From: an uncultured Bacilli bacterium | Lineage (GTDB): Bacteria; Bacillota_I; Bacilli_A; RF39; UBA660 | Direction: 5' to 3' | NCBI GenBank assembly: GCA_934102355.1 | Contig: CAKOSO010000001.1 | Coordinates: 301,081-365,080, forward strand | DNA length: 64,000 bases | Shown: positions 24,476 to 31,876 of the stretch, piece after piece | Position numbering within the stretch: position 1 is the first letter of the stretch | Layout: every line of letters starts with the position of its first letter | Position numbers and translations under genes: made by a program | The notes under the pieces: model-generated | Databases searched by the model: none | Told to the model about the DNA's origin: nothing | The model's input: the letters and a program-made list of their open reading frames with translations, nothing else

Positions 24476-25251
24476 AAATCCTCCCATAAATTTTTATTCA
24501 AAATTATATCTATACCAGAAATTTTAAATTTCTCCGGTGAAATTCCCACTAACACTTTGTTAAAAAATCCCCTATTAGAAATATATACTTTATCTACAAT
24601 AAAACATTCCATAATGCTATCACCGTTTATAGTATTAAATGGTACCAATATTTTCTTACCAGAAAAAGAATAATTTCCTTTATTAATAATTAGTATTGGT
24701 TTTTTAAAAAATGGATCAGATAAACAATTACCAGTATCCAAAAAACCAACTAAATCAACAACTTTACCATTATCATATAACTGAACTTTATATCGTAAAT
24801 CTATATCTTTATTTTTTCTTAATTTTCTAACATAAAAAAATAATATAATTACTGAAACAATTAAAAGAATAAATAAATTACTTTTCTTACCATTAGTAAA
24901 AAAAACAAGACCACTATTTGAATAACCTCTACTTACATTTAAAAGATACAATCCACCTCCCAAAATAATACTAAGTATCATTAAATAAAAGAAATTATTA
25001 AAGGTATATTTAAAACTTTTAAACCCAAATGCAATAATTACCATAACAATACCAAGTAACATCTTTAATATAAAAAATGATAATGAAGATATATTTAAAA
25101 ACATAACAAATATAGAAAATCCACCAAATAAAGATGAAAGTATAATTCTTATTAATTTTGTATTATGTTTTAATAAAATTGAAAGGAAAATAATAAGTAT
25201 AAAGTCAAATAAAAAATTAATAAAAAAAACATAGTCTAAATATATTTTCAC
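24472..25251 (-). CDS. spoIIGA: Sigma-E processing peptidase SpoIIGA
   Basis: 259 residues: five membrane helices in the first 140 residues, then a cytoplasmic aspartic-protease-like domain with F-L-D-T-G-N (Asp172, the catalytic aspartate position) and P-F-N-T-I-N-G. SpoIIGA removes the pro-sequence of SigE after a signal from the forespore. The start is GTG behind GGTGG. It forms the spoIIG operon with sigE. The upstream region carries a candidate Spo0A box and a TATACT -10. Confidence 0.95.
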   Translation of the reverse strand: MKIYLDYVFFINFLFDFILIIFLSILLKHNTKLIRIILSSLFGGFSIFVMFLNISSLSFFILKMLLGIVMVIIAFGFKSFKYTFNNFFYLMILSIILGGGLYLLNVSRGYSNSGLVFFTNGKKSNLFILLIVSVIILFFYVRKLRKNKDIDLRYKVQLYDNGKVVDLVGFLDTGNCLSDPFFKKPILIINKGNYSFSGKKILVPFNTINGDSIMECFIVDKVYISNRGFFNKVLVGISPEKFKISGIDIILNKNLWEDL

Positions 25252-25266
25252 TATACCACCAAAATA

Positions 25267-25300
25267 AGTATATTTAAAAACATATAAAAACTATGTCGAT
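25267..25300 (-). promoter_or_regulatory. spoIIG promoter with candidate Spo0A box
   Basis: TATACT (-10, minus strand, 25267-25272) lies about 16 bp upstream of the spoIIGA GTG. A TGTCGAT (25294-25300, plus strand) matches six of seven bases of the 0A box TGTCGAA and falls at about -34 to -40, where Spo0A binds at the Bacillus spoIIG promoter. No sigma-A -35 is seen. Confidence 0.5.
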
Positions 25301-25317
25301 TTTATTAATTAATTTTT

Positions 25318-26817
25318 TTAGTTATCTTTATCTTTTTTATTAATACTATCTTTTATAAATCCTGCTACAGCATTATTATCAGTTAAAGCACTAACAACAC
25401 TATTTTTAATATTTACACTATTCATAGAATCAAGTATTCCTTTTCCAGCATTACCATTAAGTTTAGTATTATTAGCTCCTTCCATAATAGAACTAGATAA
25501 ACCTTTTTTTGTTTTAACAAATTTATCAACTTGTTTTAAATTAGACATATTAGTTTTAGTATCTGTTTCATATGTATGTCTTGCATCAGAATTCCTATAT
25601 CTTAAATACATAATTATAAAATAAATAACCCCAACTAATAAAAATAGCCATCTTACATCAGAATCAACAAAAATCATAGCAATAATTCCCAGCAATTCAA
25701 TTAAACCTGAAATCAAAAGCAATTTAGGCATATGAATTGGAACACTTCCCATCGTCTCCTTAGTTCTTGCATTAACAGCAACATAATGAAGCATTTTTTT
25801 ATTTCCCTTAACTTGTTGATAACTATAAAGCCATACTGGTAAATATGCAGCTTGCCATTGTTCACCCTTTATATTAAGATTTTCGTCTTTCCAACAAACA
25901 CCTCTATCATAAGTTTTAAGTGTTTCATTACAAGAAAATCTTGCGATATCCATCGTTTGAACATTAACTAAGCCACTAAGTTGATCTATATTAGTGTCCC
26001 TTTTCTCAGAAGAAAAACCTTTTAAATAATTTGCATTCCATTTAACACAATTTTCTACATCAAAAGGCATTATAGAATTAATTACATTATTTGTCTTTTC
26101 AGATGAAGTATTATTTAATTTATCAGCACTTGATTCTACTGATAAGCCATTAATAGTTATATCAAAACTTCTTCCAACATCATATAAATCAGCATCATAA
26201 TAAGCTTTTTGACTATTACCATTACTTACATAATATTTCCTTACTTGATGTTCCCCTTGGCCAACAAAATCAGCATGAGCATTAACATCAACTAACATAT
26301 ATGGAAAATAAACACCCATAATATTCTCAGTTGTAAATTCTTGTCTAAACTTTGGATGTGCAAAGAATTTTCTCTTTCCTACAAATTTTTGAATTTCAGA
26401 TTGAGCTTCGTCTTTAGAAATTTTAAACGGTAAAACAACATCCGGAATACTACCATTCGGAATTTGTTCATTAACAGATAAAGTATTTCTACACCAGTGA
26501 CATCTAGCTTGAGTAGCACATGAAGTATCTATAACAACTTCGGATCCACAACTGCTACATTTAAATGTTAAAACATCCTTTGTATCTGCAACAATATCCT
26601 GAGTTCCCGATCCAACAACTCTACCAGCAAGTTTTGATATATCAGTTTCTAATCCATCAACTTTTTCTGCTTCAAACTCATGACGACAAAAATTACATCT
26701 TAAAAGTCCTTTTTTAACACTAAGAGAAATATCAGTAGAGCCACACTTCGGACATTTTTCTTGGCCATTTTTTGCACCAATATCAGTTTTAACAACTTTT
26801 ACATTATCATTATTCAT
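25318..26817 (-). CDS. Zinc-ribbon membrane protein, YdjG-like
   Basis: 499 residues. Two zinc ribbons open the chain: C-P-K-C with C-N-F-C (about 22-55), and C-S-S-C with C-H-W-C (about 90-120). A long strand-rich domain follows, then two membrane helices (about 350-390) and a polar tail. This is the TFIIB-type zinc-ribbon protein that accompanies an SPFH protein in many Firmicutes. In Bacillus subtilis the comparable YdjG works with YdjH and YdjI to place PspA at the membrane under envelope stress. Here it follows the SPFH gene by 3 bp, and no pspA is present nearby. Confidence 0.8.
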   Translation of the reverse strand: MNNDNVKVVKTDIGAKNGQEKCPKCGSTDISLSVKKGLLRCNFCRHEFEAEKVDGLETDISKLAGRVVGSGTQDIVADTKDVLTFKCSSCGSEVVIDTSCATQARCHWCRNTLSVNEQIPNGSIPDVVLPFKISKDEAQSEIQKFVGKRKFFAHPKFRQEFTTENIMGVYFPYMLVDVNAHADFVGQGEHQVRKYYVSNGNSQKAYYDADLYDVGRSFDITINGLSVESSADKLNNTSSEKTNNVINSIMPFDVENCVKWNANYLKGFSSEKRDTNIDQLSGLVNVQTMDIARFSCNETLKTYDRGVCWKDENLNIKGEQWQAAYLPVWLYSYQQVKGNKKMLHYVAVNARTKETMGSVPIHMPKLLLISGLIELLGIIAMIFVDSDVRWLFLLVGVIYFIIMYLRYRNSDARHTYETDTKTNMSNLKQVDKFVKTKKGLSSSIMEGANNTKLNGNAGKGILDSMNSVNIKNSVVSALTDNNAVAGFIKDSINKKDKDN

Positions 26818-26820
26818 TTA

Positions 26821-28023
26821 TTATAAACCTAGCACTTGAGCTTTTACTTTATCATATTCTTCTTGAGATATTGCACCAGCATCAAGAAGTTTTTTCATTT
26901 CTAAAAGTTTAGCTGTTGGATCCTGTGTGGGTTGTTGAGAAGCTTGTTGTACTTGCTGTGCACCAAAATTAGGTTGATAAGAACTTTGAGCTGGTTGTTG
27001 TTGCATTCCGCCCATCATACCACTTGCAGCATTCATACCCATTCCCATGAAAGCCATTCCGGTTCCACCACCGTTTTCTCCGGCAGCTTGCATTCCTCTA
27101 GCAGCAGCTTGTTGCATAAATGAATTACCTCTAGCTCCAGATAAAGCATCAGCTTTTTTAACATCACTAAGTAATTTCTTAGTATCATCATCATATTCGA
27201 TTGCTAAAATTGCAGTCTTAACAATTTCAAGCCCTCTTGAACTTTTCCATTGATATGCATCTTCAACAGCTTGAGCCATTGCAGCACCAAATCCAAGTTG
27301 ATCTCCTTGAATTTTAGAAATTCTATTTCCTCTACTTGGATCATTTGTATAATTAGAGAAAGCAGCAGATAAAGTTCCAACCACTTCATTAAATAATTGT
27401 GTACCAGCATCATTATCCATATCAGCAAAGTCAAATACTGGTGCTCCTGGTTGTAAATATTGACTTGGAACAAAATTTTTAACAAATAATAATGGATCAA
27501 CAATCTTCAAAGTATAAGTTCCTCTTGTAACAGCGCCAACTTGTGTTCCAAAATATGCATCATCCCAATATATTTCAGATTGAGTTCCAAATTTATTATT
27601 TGGAATTTCTTTTAAATTAACATAAAACGCTAATTGTTGACTTCCAGGTTGTCCTCCAAATTTTACCTTTTCCCAAGTAGACTTAATTATTGGTCCTATA
27701 ATTCCATCTCCAGCAAATATAGATTGTGAATTAGGATCTTGAGAACTATAAATAAATCCCCCTGGTTCAACAATAATACCTGTTATAGCACCATCTTGTA
27801 ATGTAATAAGTGCAGTTCCTTCTGGAACAATAATTTTACTACCATTAGATATAATATTATCATATCCCTTTGTATTTTCACCACGCCCAGTATTTTGACT
27901 ACTTGGAACAGCTTGAAATAAACCTGCTGTTGCTGGAACTCCTGGTCTTGGCATATAAAAGTCCTTCCATTGATCTGCAAAAGTACCACCAAGTGCTCCT
28001 GTAAATGCTTTAATAAATCCCAT
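26821..28023 (-). CDS. SPFH-domain protein with C-terminal SHOCT motif, YdjI-like
   Basis: 400 residues. The N-terminal half is an SPFH/band-7-type domain of the virion-core group: M-G-F-I-K-A-F start, I-V-P-E-G-T-A-L-I, and F-A-D-Q-W-K-D-F-Y. A Gly/Met/Gln-rich linker covers about 300-360. The last 35 residues form a SHOCT motif (L-L-E-M-K-K-L-L-D-A-G-A-I-S-Q-E-E-Y-D). SPFH proteins form membrane-bound oligomeric scaffolds; YdjI recruits PspA in Bacillus. An AAGGAGAG Shine-Dalgarno and a clear promoter precede it. First gene of a two-gene operon. Confidence 0.85.
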   Translation of the reverse strand: MGFIKAFTGALGGTFADQWKDFYMPRPGVPATAGLFQAVPSSQNTGRGENTKGYDNIISNGSKIIVPEGTALITLQDGAITGIIVEPGGFIYSSQDPNSQSIFAGDGIIGPIIKSTWEKVKFGGQPGSQQLAFYVNLKEIPNNKFGTQSEIYWDDAYFGTQVGAVTRGTYTLKIVDPLLFVKNFVPSQYLQPGAPVFDFADMDNDAGTQLFNEVVGTLSAAFSNYTNDPSRGNRISKIQGDQLGFGAAMAQAVEDAYQWKSSRGLEIVKTAILAIEYDDDTKKLLSDVKKADALSGARGNSFMQQAAARGMQAAGENGGGTGMAFMGMGMNAASGMMGGMQQQPAQSSYQPNFGAQQVQQASQQPTQDPTAKLLEMKKLLDAGAISQEEYDKVKAQVLGL

Positions 28024-28085
28024 ATCATCTCTCCTTTTCTAATTTATTAAGCAGACAATAGTCTTTGCTACCATCTTATAAGAAA

Positions 28086-28115
28086 ATTATAACATATTTA
28101 AATAAAATAAGTAAA
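28086..28115 (-). promoter_or_regulatory. Promoter for SPFH operon
   Basis: On the minus strand, TTTACT (28110-28115), an 18-bp spacer ending TGT, and TATAAT (28086-28091), with a leader of about 60 bases. Confidence 0.6.
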
Positions 28116-28197
28116 ACATAAAGTAAAATAATACGTAAACACATTACATATTTATTTAAAAATATAAAAAAATTTATAAAAATCATTCATCAAATAA

Positions 28198-29049
28198 CTA
28201 CAAAATATGCTCTATTCTTTTTAATAATTCATCTATAAATATTTTCTCATTAACTCTATTTATATAACTATAACTTTTTCCGATATCTTTTAATGACATT
28301 CCGCTAACATATACTTCCTTTTTATCTAATATTATATATCTATCATGAAATGGATTATCGCTTATAAATTCAATATTATCATATTGTAATTTATACTTTT
28401 TTATTAGTTCACCATTTATATTTTTAGATAACACAATTATCTTTCTATCTATATTTCTTAATCCATCTAATAATTCCTTATTTACATAATTATCAACAAC
28501 TATTATCTCATTATTTGACTCATTAAATATATCCAATAAAATACTATATGCATCATATATTTTTCCTTCATAAATAATAGAATTATGTCTGTTAGAGAAT
28601 TTATCAAATGATTCCTCTAGCTTTAAAATCCTTTCTTCATGATTAACTAACATACTATTTTTATTTTCATTTGATAAATACTTTCGCATATAAATAAATG
28701 CATCAATTATTTTCATGCTTATTATATCAGCTACACTAGTGTGAAGTATTGTAGCAAGCATCGCAACTCCCTGCTCTGTAAAAGCATAAGGTAATTTTCT
28801 CACACCACCATAATTATTTGAACTTGAAGTTTCAAACTGGGACTTCAAGTTAAAAAATTCTTCTTTTGTCAACTGAAAAACATATCTCTCAGGAAATTTA
28901 TTTATATGTCTTCTAACAGCTTGATTAATTGTTTTTGTTCCATTTTTACACTCATACAATCTAGCTAAATCCCTATCCAACATAACTTGTACTCCTCTTA
29001 TCTCATATATCAAATTATTTATTTTTCCTTTTTCCTTTACCTCATTCAT
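28198..29049 (-). CDS. ORF6N-domain protein with phospholipase-D-like C-terminus
   Basis: 283 residues. The ORF6N domain (about 10-95) shows I-R-G-V-Q-V-M-L-D-R-D-L-A-R-L-Y, R-H-I-N-K-F-P-E-R-Y-V-F-Q-L-T and R-K-L-P-Y-A-F-T-E-Q-G-V-A-M-L. The C-terminal part (about 160-283) carries H-D-R-Y-I-I-L-D (His235, Arg237, Asp242; an HxK-x4-D motif with Lys replaced by Arg) and G-M-S-L-K-D-I-G-K. ORF6N is a DNA-binding domain of phages and mobile elements. The start at 29049 follows AAAGGAG. The frame stays open to 29163, but that start lacks a Shine-Dalgarno. A terminator hairpin lies 30 bp upstream of the start. Confidence 0.85.
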   Translation of the reverse strand: MNEVKEKGKINNLIYEIRGVQVMLDRDLARLYECKNGTKTINQAVRRHINKFPERYVFQLTKEEFFNLKSQFETSSSNNYGGVRKLPYAFTEQGVAMLATILHTSVADIISMKIIDAFIYMRKYLSNENKNSMLVNHEERILKLEESFDKFSNRHNSIIYEGKIYDAYSILLDIFNESNNEIIVVDNYVNKELLDGLRNIDRKIIVLSKNINGELIKKYKLQYDNIEFISDNPFHDRYIILDKKEVYVSGMSLKDIGKSYSYINRVNEKIFIDELLKRIEHIL

Positions 29050-29072
29050 ATTTTTTTCTCCTTTCAAAATAC

Positions 29073-29101
29073 AAAAAAGAGATATACAAAAAATATATCT
29101 C
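29073..29101 (-). terminator. Terminator hairpin in the leader of the ORF6N gene
   Basis: The stem GAGATATA/TATATCTC (29079-29086, 29094-29101) has a 7-base loop and is followed on the minus strand by TTTTTT. It lies between a good promoter (29196-29224) and the ORF6N start, so it could be an attenuator as well as the end of the upstream methyltransferase transcript. Confidence 0.7.
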
Positions 29102-29195
29102 CGCATGCATGCATATAAGATCAGTTGCTCAACCTCATAAACTCTAGTCGACCAAATTATCATAATAATCTTAGCAACTTAATTAATACAAATAT

Positions 29196-29224
29196 ATTAT
29201 ATCAAATAAAAATACTACATACAA
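29196..29224 (-). promoter_or_regulatory. Promoter upstream of ORF6N leader
   Basis: On the minus strand, TTGTAT (29219-29224), a 17-bp spacer ending TGA, and a consensus TATAAT (29196-29201). The leader of about 140 bases contains the pair AGTTGCT/AGCAACT and then the terminator hairpin. Confidence 0.65.
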
Positions 29225-29279
29225 CAATTACCACTTTTAAAAAATTATCTTTAATTAATATCAAAGTTACGAAACCTAT

Positions 29280-30458
29280 CTATTTGCGTTCTAAAATGCT
29301 AACACATTCAACATGACTAGTTCTATAGAACATATTAACAGGTGTTATTTCTTTAACATAATATTTATTTTCTAATAACTCAATATCTCTTTTTAATGTT
29401 TTAGGATTACAAGAAACATAAATAATTTTATTAGATTTCATTTCTAACAAATTATTTATAACATTCTTAGACAGCCCACTTCTAGGAGGGTCAACCACTA
29501 CAACATCATAACAATTATTAACTATTGTTTTAGAATCGCCTAAAAGAAATTCACAATTTTTAATACTATTTAATTTCTTATTTAAATTAGCGTTTTTAAT
29601 ACTAGATTCGTTTATTTCAACACCAAAAACACTTTTAAAGTTATCCTTAAGATAAATTCCAATTGTACCTGTACCACAATACAAATCAAGTAAAGAATTA
29701 CCACATGATGCATACTCTTTTACAACTTCATATAATTTAATCATCATACTAGTATTAACTTGAAAAAATGAATCCGGATAAATTGTAAACAAAATACCAT
29801 TTATATTTTCAGTAATATAAGGATTACCATAAATTAATTTATCATCTATATAAATAGAATCACAATACTTTTTAATTGAATCAATAAAAACATTTCCATT
29901 AAATCTTGTCATTACCTCACCAGTAGTTTCTGAAACCCTAATTAAAACAGAAGAAACATTAGATAAATCTAGTTTATTAATATGATTTATCATATCATTT
30001 ATAATTGGATTAACTAAAGCACAATTATCTATAAAAACAACATCATGACTATCTTCTTCAAAATAAGCTAATCTATTATCTCTGACATGAAAAGTTACCT
30101 TATTTCTATAATGAAGCAAATTAGAAGAAATAATTGGCTTTACATTATATTCATGAAACAATGATTTAATATAATTATATTTACATTCATTTTCAAATTG
30201 AGAATCAACATGTAAAAAATTACAACCACCACATTCATAAAATTTATCACAAACTACTTTTTTTCTTTTTAAAGACGGTTTTAATACTTTTACTACCCTA
30301 GCTTTAACAAATCTTTTTTTTACATCAGCCACCAAAACCAATAACTCTTCCCCTTTTAAAGCGCCTTTTACGAATCCTACTAATCCATCTTTTTTAAAAA
30401 CACCATTACCATTATCATCTTCATCAATTATAGAAACTTGTAACTCTTTATTTAACAT
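29280..30458 (-). CDS. rlmD: 23S rRNA (uracil-5-)-methyltransferase, RlmD type
   Basis: 392 residues of the TrmA/RumA family. A short TRAM-like N-terminal domain is followed by the iron-sulfur motif C-D-K-F-Y-E-C-G-G-C (about 68-77). The SAM-binding core has L-D-L-Y-C-G-T-G-T-I-G, and the ends are D-P-P-R-S-G-L and V-S-C-N-P-K-T-L-x-R-D with the catalytic Cys. It makes 5-methyluridine in RNA; Firmicutes RlmCD-like proteins modify 23S U747/U1939, but the exact position is not readable. The start at 30458 follows GGTGAT with 4-base spacing; the GTG at 30470 lies within that site. Confidence 0.9.
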   Translation of the reverse strand: MLNKELQVSIIDEDDNGNGVFKKDGLVGFVKGALKGEELLVLVADVKKRFVKARVVKVLKPSLKRKKVVCDKFYECGGCNFLHVDSQFENECKYNYIKSLFHEYNVKPIISSNLLHYRNKVTFHVRDNRLAYFEEDSHDVVFIDNCALVNPIINDMINHINKLDLSNVSSVLIRVSETTGEVMTRFNGNVFIDSIKKYCDSIYIDDKLIYGNPYITENINGILFTIYPDSFFQVNTSMMIKLYEVVKEYASCGNSLLDLYCGTGTIGIYLKDNFKSVFGVEINESSIKNANLNKKLNSIKNCEFLLGDSKTIVNNCYDVVVVDPPRSGLSKNVINNLLEMKSNKIIYVSCNPKTLKRDIELLENKYYVKEITPVNMFYRTSHVECVSILERK

Positions 30459-30493
30459 AAAAATCACCACTTGATATGATTATATCATTTTTC

Positions 30494-30522
30494 TTGACTT
30501 TTAAGCATATTTTAATTATAAT
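30494..30522 (+). promoter_or_regulatory. Promoter for rpsD
   Basis: TTGACT (30494-30499), a 17-bp spacer, and a consensus TATAAT (30517-30522); transcription would start near 30529. Confidence 0.8.
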
Positions 30523-30528
30523 TATAAA

Positions 30529-30683
30529 CGCATGTACATCTTAACAGCCTTATTTTATGGTTTTATAATGTGTTTATTGAAAGAGTAAGTAATTTGGCTG
30601 TAAAGTGAAAACTCAAAATAAACACCCTATAGAATTAGGAAATAAAAGTTATTTGTATATAGTTTAAAGAAAGGAGAAATTTT
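30529..30683 (+). promoter_or_regulatory. rpsD leader with pseudoknot (S4 autoregulation)
   Basis: The leader of about 155 bases contains two interleaved helices: ACAGCC (30544-30549) with GGCTGT (30596-30601), and GTGTTTATT (30570-30578) with AATAAACAC (30617-30625), all perfect. The order A-B-A'-B' is a pseudoknot. In Bacillus, the rpsD leader folds into a structure bound by S4, which then represses its own synthesis. The match to that family is by position and pseudoknot topology, not by alignment. Confidence 0.7.
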
Positions 30684-31286
30684 ATGTCAAGATACACAGG
30701 TTCAAGCTATAAACAAGCTCGTCGTACAGGAATGTCTTTACTTGAAAATGGTAAAGAATTAGCAAGACGTCCATACGGTCCAGGACAACACGGACAAGAT
30801 CGTAAAAGAAAACCTTCTAACTATAGTGATCAGTTAAAAGAAAAACAAAAAGTTAGATTCATGTATGGTTTAAATGAAAGACAATTCAAGAAAACTTTCA
30901 ATGAAGCTGGAAAAATGGAAGGTATTCACGGTGAAAACTTCCTAAAATTACTAGAATCAAGACTTGATAACTTAGTATATAGATTAGGTTTTGCTCAAAC
31001 TCGTCGTGCTGCAAGACAACTTGTTAATCACGGACACATCACTGTTAATGGAAAGAAAGTAGATATTCCATCATACAAAGTTAAACCAGGATCAACAATA
31101 GCACTTAAAGAAGAATCAAAAGATCACAAAGCTGCTCTAGATTCATTACAAAAAGTGTTAAAAAGAGTTGAATTCGTATCATTTGATGATTCAAAGAAAG
31201 TTGGTACATTTGTAAGACTTCCTGAAAGAAGCGAACTTAACCCAGAAATTAATGAATCATTAATCGTTGAATTCTATAACAGATAA
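30684..31286 (+). CDS. rpsD: 30S ribosomal protein S4
   Basis: 200 residues of uS4 without the zinc cysteines: S-R-Y-T-G-S-S-Y-K at the start, R-R-P-Y-G-P-G-Q-H-G-Q, the K-Q-K-V-R-x-M-Y-G-L-N-E-R-Q-F segment, and the S4 RNA-binding domain R-L-D-N-L-V-Y-R-L-G-F-A with V-N-H-G-H-I-T-V-N-G. It nucleates 30S assembly and binds its own leader. AAAGGAG precedes the ATG. It is monocistronic, as in Bacillus. Confidence 0.98.
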   Translation: MSRYTGSSYKQARRTGMSLLENGKELARRPYGPGQHGQDRKRKPSNYSDQLKEKQKVRFMYGLNERQFKKTFNEAGKMEGIHGENFLKLLESRLDNLVYRLGFAQTRRAARQLVNHGHITVNGKKVDIPSYKVKPGSTIALKEESKDHKAALDSLQKVLKRVEFVSFDDSKKVGTFVRLPERSELNPEINESLIVEFYNR

Positions 31287-31296
31287 TATTAAAAAC

Positions 31297-31326
31297 AAAA
31301 AACTTTCATTTTTTGAAAGTTTTTTT
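31297..31326. terminator. Bidirectional terminator after rpsD
   Basis: The 12-bp stem AAAAAACTTTCA/TGAAAGTTTTTT (31297-31308, 31314-31325/6) overlaps the stop codon of the convergent sugar transferase gene. Confidence 0.85.
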
Positions 31327-31863
31327 ATTTATAAGAGACACTGGTGTTTTAATAACAATCTTAAAATCATTTAAAAAGCTTAAATTATTATAATAAACAA
31401 CATCATACTCTAAAATCTGTTTATGCGTAAGATTTCTGCCACCACTTACCTGAGCAAGACCAGTCATACCAGGTTTTACAAAATACCTCTCATCAGGTAT
31501 TTTTATATCTGGTAAATTATCATTTGGAATAAAAGGACGAGGTCCAACCAACGCCATATCACCTTTTATTACGTTAATAAGTTGTGGAAGTTCATTTAAT
31601 CTTAAACGATCAATAATATAACTTACCTTAGTATATTGACTACCATCAGTAACATACTCTTTACCTAATACTTTAGTTCTAAACTTATACATTACAAAAG
31701 GTTTTTTATTTTTGCCCTCTCTTAGCCTTATAGTATTATGAAGAGGAAAACCTAAATCTATAAACGTAATTATTCCAACAATTAAAATAAGTGGAGATAA
31801 CAATATTAGAAGTATTATAGCAATAATAGTATCAATTATTTGCTTAATATATTTTTTATACAC
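31306..31863 (-). CDS. Bacterial sugar transferase (undecaprenyl-phosphate sugar-1-phosphate transferase)
   Basis: 185 residues, the minimal catalytic size of the family (EpsL/PglC type). One N-terminal hydrophobic hairpin (about 10-38) is followed by F-V-M-Y-K-F-R-T, R-L-R-L-N-E-L-P-Q-L-I-N-V-I-K-G-D-M-A-L-V-G-P-R-P, and V-K-P-G-M-T-G-L-A-Q-V-S-G, all signature elements. It starts wall or capsule glycan assembly by moving a sugar-1-phosphate onto the lipid carrier. The start is GTG behind AGGTGG. It follows parE closely, with no other glycan genes adjacent. Confidence 0.92.
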   Translation of the reverse strand: MYKKYIKQIIDTIIAIILLILLSPLILIVGIITFIDLGFPLHNTIRLREGKNKKPFVMYKFRTKVLGKEYVTDGSQYTKVSYIIDRLRLNELPQLINVIKGDMALVGPRPFIPNDNLPDIKIPDERYFVKPGMTGLAQVSGGRNLTHKQILEYDVVYYNNLSFLNDFKIVIKTPVSLINKKTFKK

Positions 31864-31876
31864 TACACCACCTCTT

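Noticed and set aside
28198..29163. Longer ORF6N protein starting at 29163
   Set aside because: The extra residues run through the terminator hairpin, include no conserved domain residues, and the ATG lacks a Shine-Dalgarno, whereas AAAGGAG precedes 29049.
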